A DNA stretch of 26,256 nt from a virus, in IMG/VR virus record IMGVR_UViG_3300028114_000083, positions 1 through 26,256 of that record; one strand, written 5' to 3'. Under the pieces are notes generated by a model that worked only from the letters and a program-made list of their open reading frames with translations, did not search any database and was not told the DNA's origin. Below, one piece after another: positions 25,592-26,256 of the stretch (its first letter is position 1; each line of letters starts with the position of its first letter). A program made the position numbers and the translations under genes.

Positions 25592-26256
25592 TTATGGTAG
25601 ATTAAGTCCTTGGCCAAGAGTGGTTTTGTAGAGGGAGCGAATGAATTGAAAATTAGCGTCTGAAACTCCGCCGTTGCACATCATTGTAAAGGCATAGTCA
25701 GACTTGCCTCCTTGAGCTCCATTGTCTGACCTAATGTTTAGTCTTGCTCTAGTTCCAATTCCAACAGCAGTTGCGATTGTTCTGGATTGCGTTGTGTTAT
25801 TCCATCTAAATAATTGCTGTGTTCCGTTGTAACCAATAAATAAAATTCCAAGGTCATCTTCAGCTACGCCAGTAGCTAGGTTACTCCAAGAGCTAAACCC
25901 GCCCCCAGATGTAGTTCTCAATCCAGAACCTAGTATGGTATTGGGGGTGGTCGTGTAGGTTTGCATATAGTTTGTTGGCTGACCCCCAAAAAGCGCATCG
26001 CTGTTAATGTCCAATGCTAAAGTTCCATTGTTTTCTAAACCTAATTTTACAACAGTCATAAGAAACATGGTTGAAGTAAGACCAGTTAAGCCATTTATCT
26101 CCATATATTTTGAAGTATTAGAGAAAACCATGAAGTCAGAAGCTCTGGTTGGAGAATTTACAAGAGTTCCATTAAATGTTCCCAAGCCTCCCAAGGAATA
26201 GATTGTTGTTCCGCTTTCACTATTCTGCGATAAACGAAGAGGCCAGCAGACCATAT
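25592..26256 (-). CDS. Lectin-like (LamG/concanavalin-fold) virion protein, cut by the window edge
   Basis: About 220 residues are visible. The reading frame is open to the right edge, where an ATG codon happens to stand two bases from the end, so the true start may lie outside. The sequence has the strand rhythm of laminin-G/concanavalin-type domains (S-K-Y-M-E-I-N-G-L near residue 48, D-L-G-I-L-F-I-G-Y-N-G near 133). It ends with S-L-Y-K-T-T-L-G-Q-G-L-N-L-P, a type of ending I associate with phage surface proteins. Base composition is visibly less AT-rich than in the genes to its left, as for the tube gene. A glycan-binding fibre or decoration is the likely role. Recent acquisition could also explain the composition. 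Confidence 0.65.
   Translation of the reverse strand, partial: MVCWPLRLSQNSESGTTIYSLGGLGTFNGTLVNSPTRASDFMVFSNTSKYMEINGLTGLTSTMFLMTVVKLGLENNGTLALDINSDALFGGQPTNYMQTYTTTPNTILGSGLRTTSGGGFSSWSNLATGVAEDDLGILFIGYNGTQQLFRWNNTTQSRTIATAVGIGTRARLNIRSDNGAQGGKSDYAFTMMCNGGVSDANFQFIRSLYKTTLGQGLNLP

Noticed and set aside
1-26256. tRNA genes, CRISPR arrays, insertion sequences, attachment sites
   Set aside because: No cloverleaf-like sequences, regular direct repeats with spacers, transposase genes or terminal inverted repeats were seen. Gaps between genes are too short for most of them.

Overview
The window is a piece of the virion-structure region of a low-GC, double-stranded DNA tailed phage (or prophage) with a long, non-contractile, lambda-like tail. 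There is no sheath and no recognisable baseplate gene. The tail tip follows the lambda L-K-I-J logic, which points to a Gram-negative host. The host cannot be named from this sequence. Genes are tightly packed and every apparent stop is TAA or TGA. No integrase, transposase, tRNA, CRISPR array or metabolic gene is visible, and no gene-free stretch exceeds about 105 bp.

Layout. Positions 1-7214 (+ strand) carry a tail-tip operon: the 3' end of a gpL-like protein, a gpK-like JAMM + NlpC/P60 protein, a gpI-like assembly protein, a large gpJ-like central hub protein, and a 485-aa protein translationally coupled to it. Positions 7215-26256 (- strand) carry the rest. Read in transcription order from the right edge, they are: a lectin-like protein cut by the edge, a 146-aa fibre-like protein, a 1272-aa protein rich in delta-60/DUF5122 beta-propeller repeats, a 79-aa unknown, four neck proteins (adaptor-like, stopper-like, completion-like, possible terminator), the likely major tail tube protein, four small assembly or chaperone-like proteins, and a 2558-aa tape measure protein. 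The two arms converge at 7214/7215 with no base between the stop codons, so the tip module is inverted relative to the usual TMP-M-L-K-I-J order.

Two things stand out. First, the heptamer GTGTAAT (- strand) occurs six times by eye, and every copy lies in a short gap directly upstream of a - strand gene. Where the downstream gene has a Shine-Dalgarno sequence the motif sits 19-41 nt before the ATG. Where no Shine-Dalgarno is visible it sits 7-8 nt before the ATG. This fits a phage-specific late promoter, with several transcripts leaderless or nearly so. Terminators or hairpins sit between some units, notably directly after the tube gene. Second, the tape measure protein carries four G-F-I/V-P-N-F modules separating globular segments, one of which has an E...D...D-x-K residue pattern like PD-(D/E)XK nucleases. 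It may therefore be both a ruler and a carrier of ejected cargo.

All product names rest on recognition of sequence patterns, gene order and size. No database search was possible.
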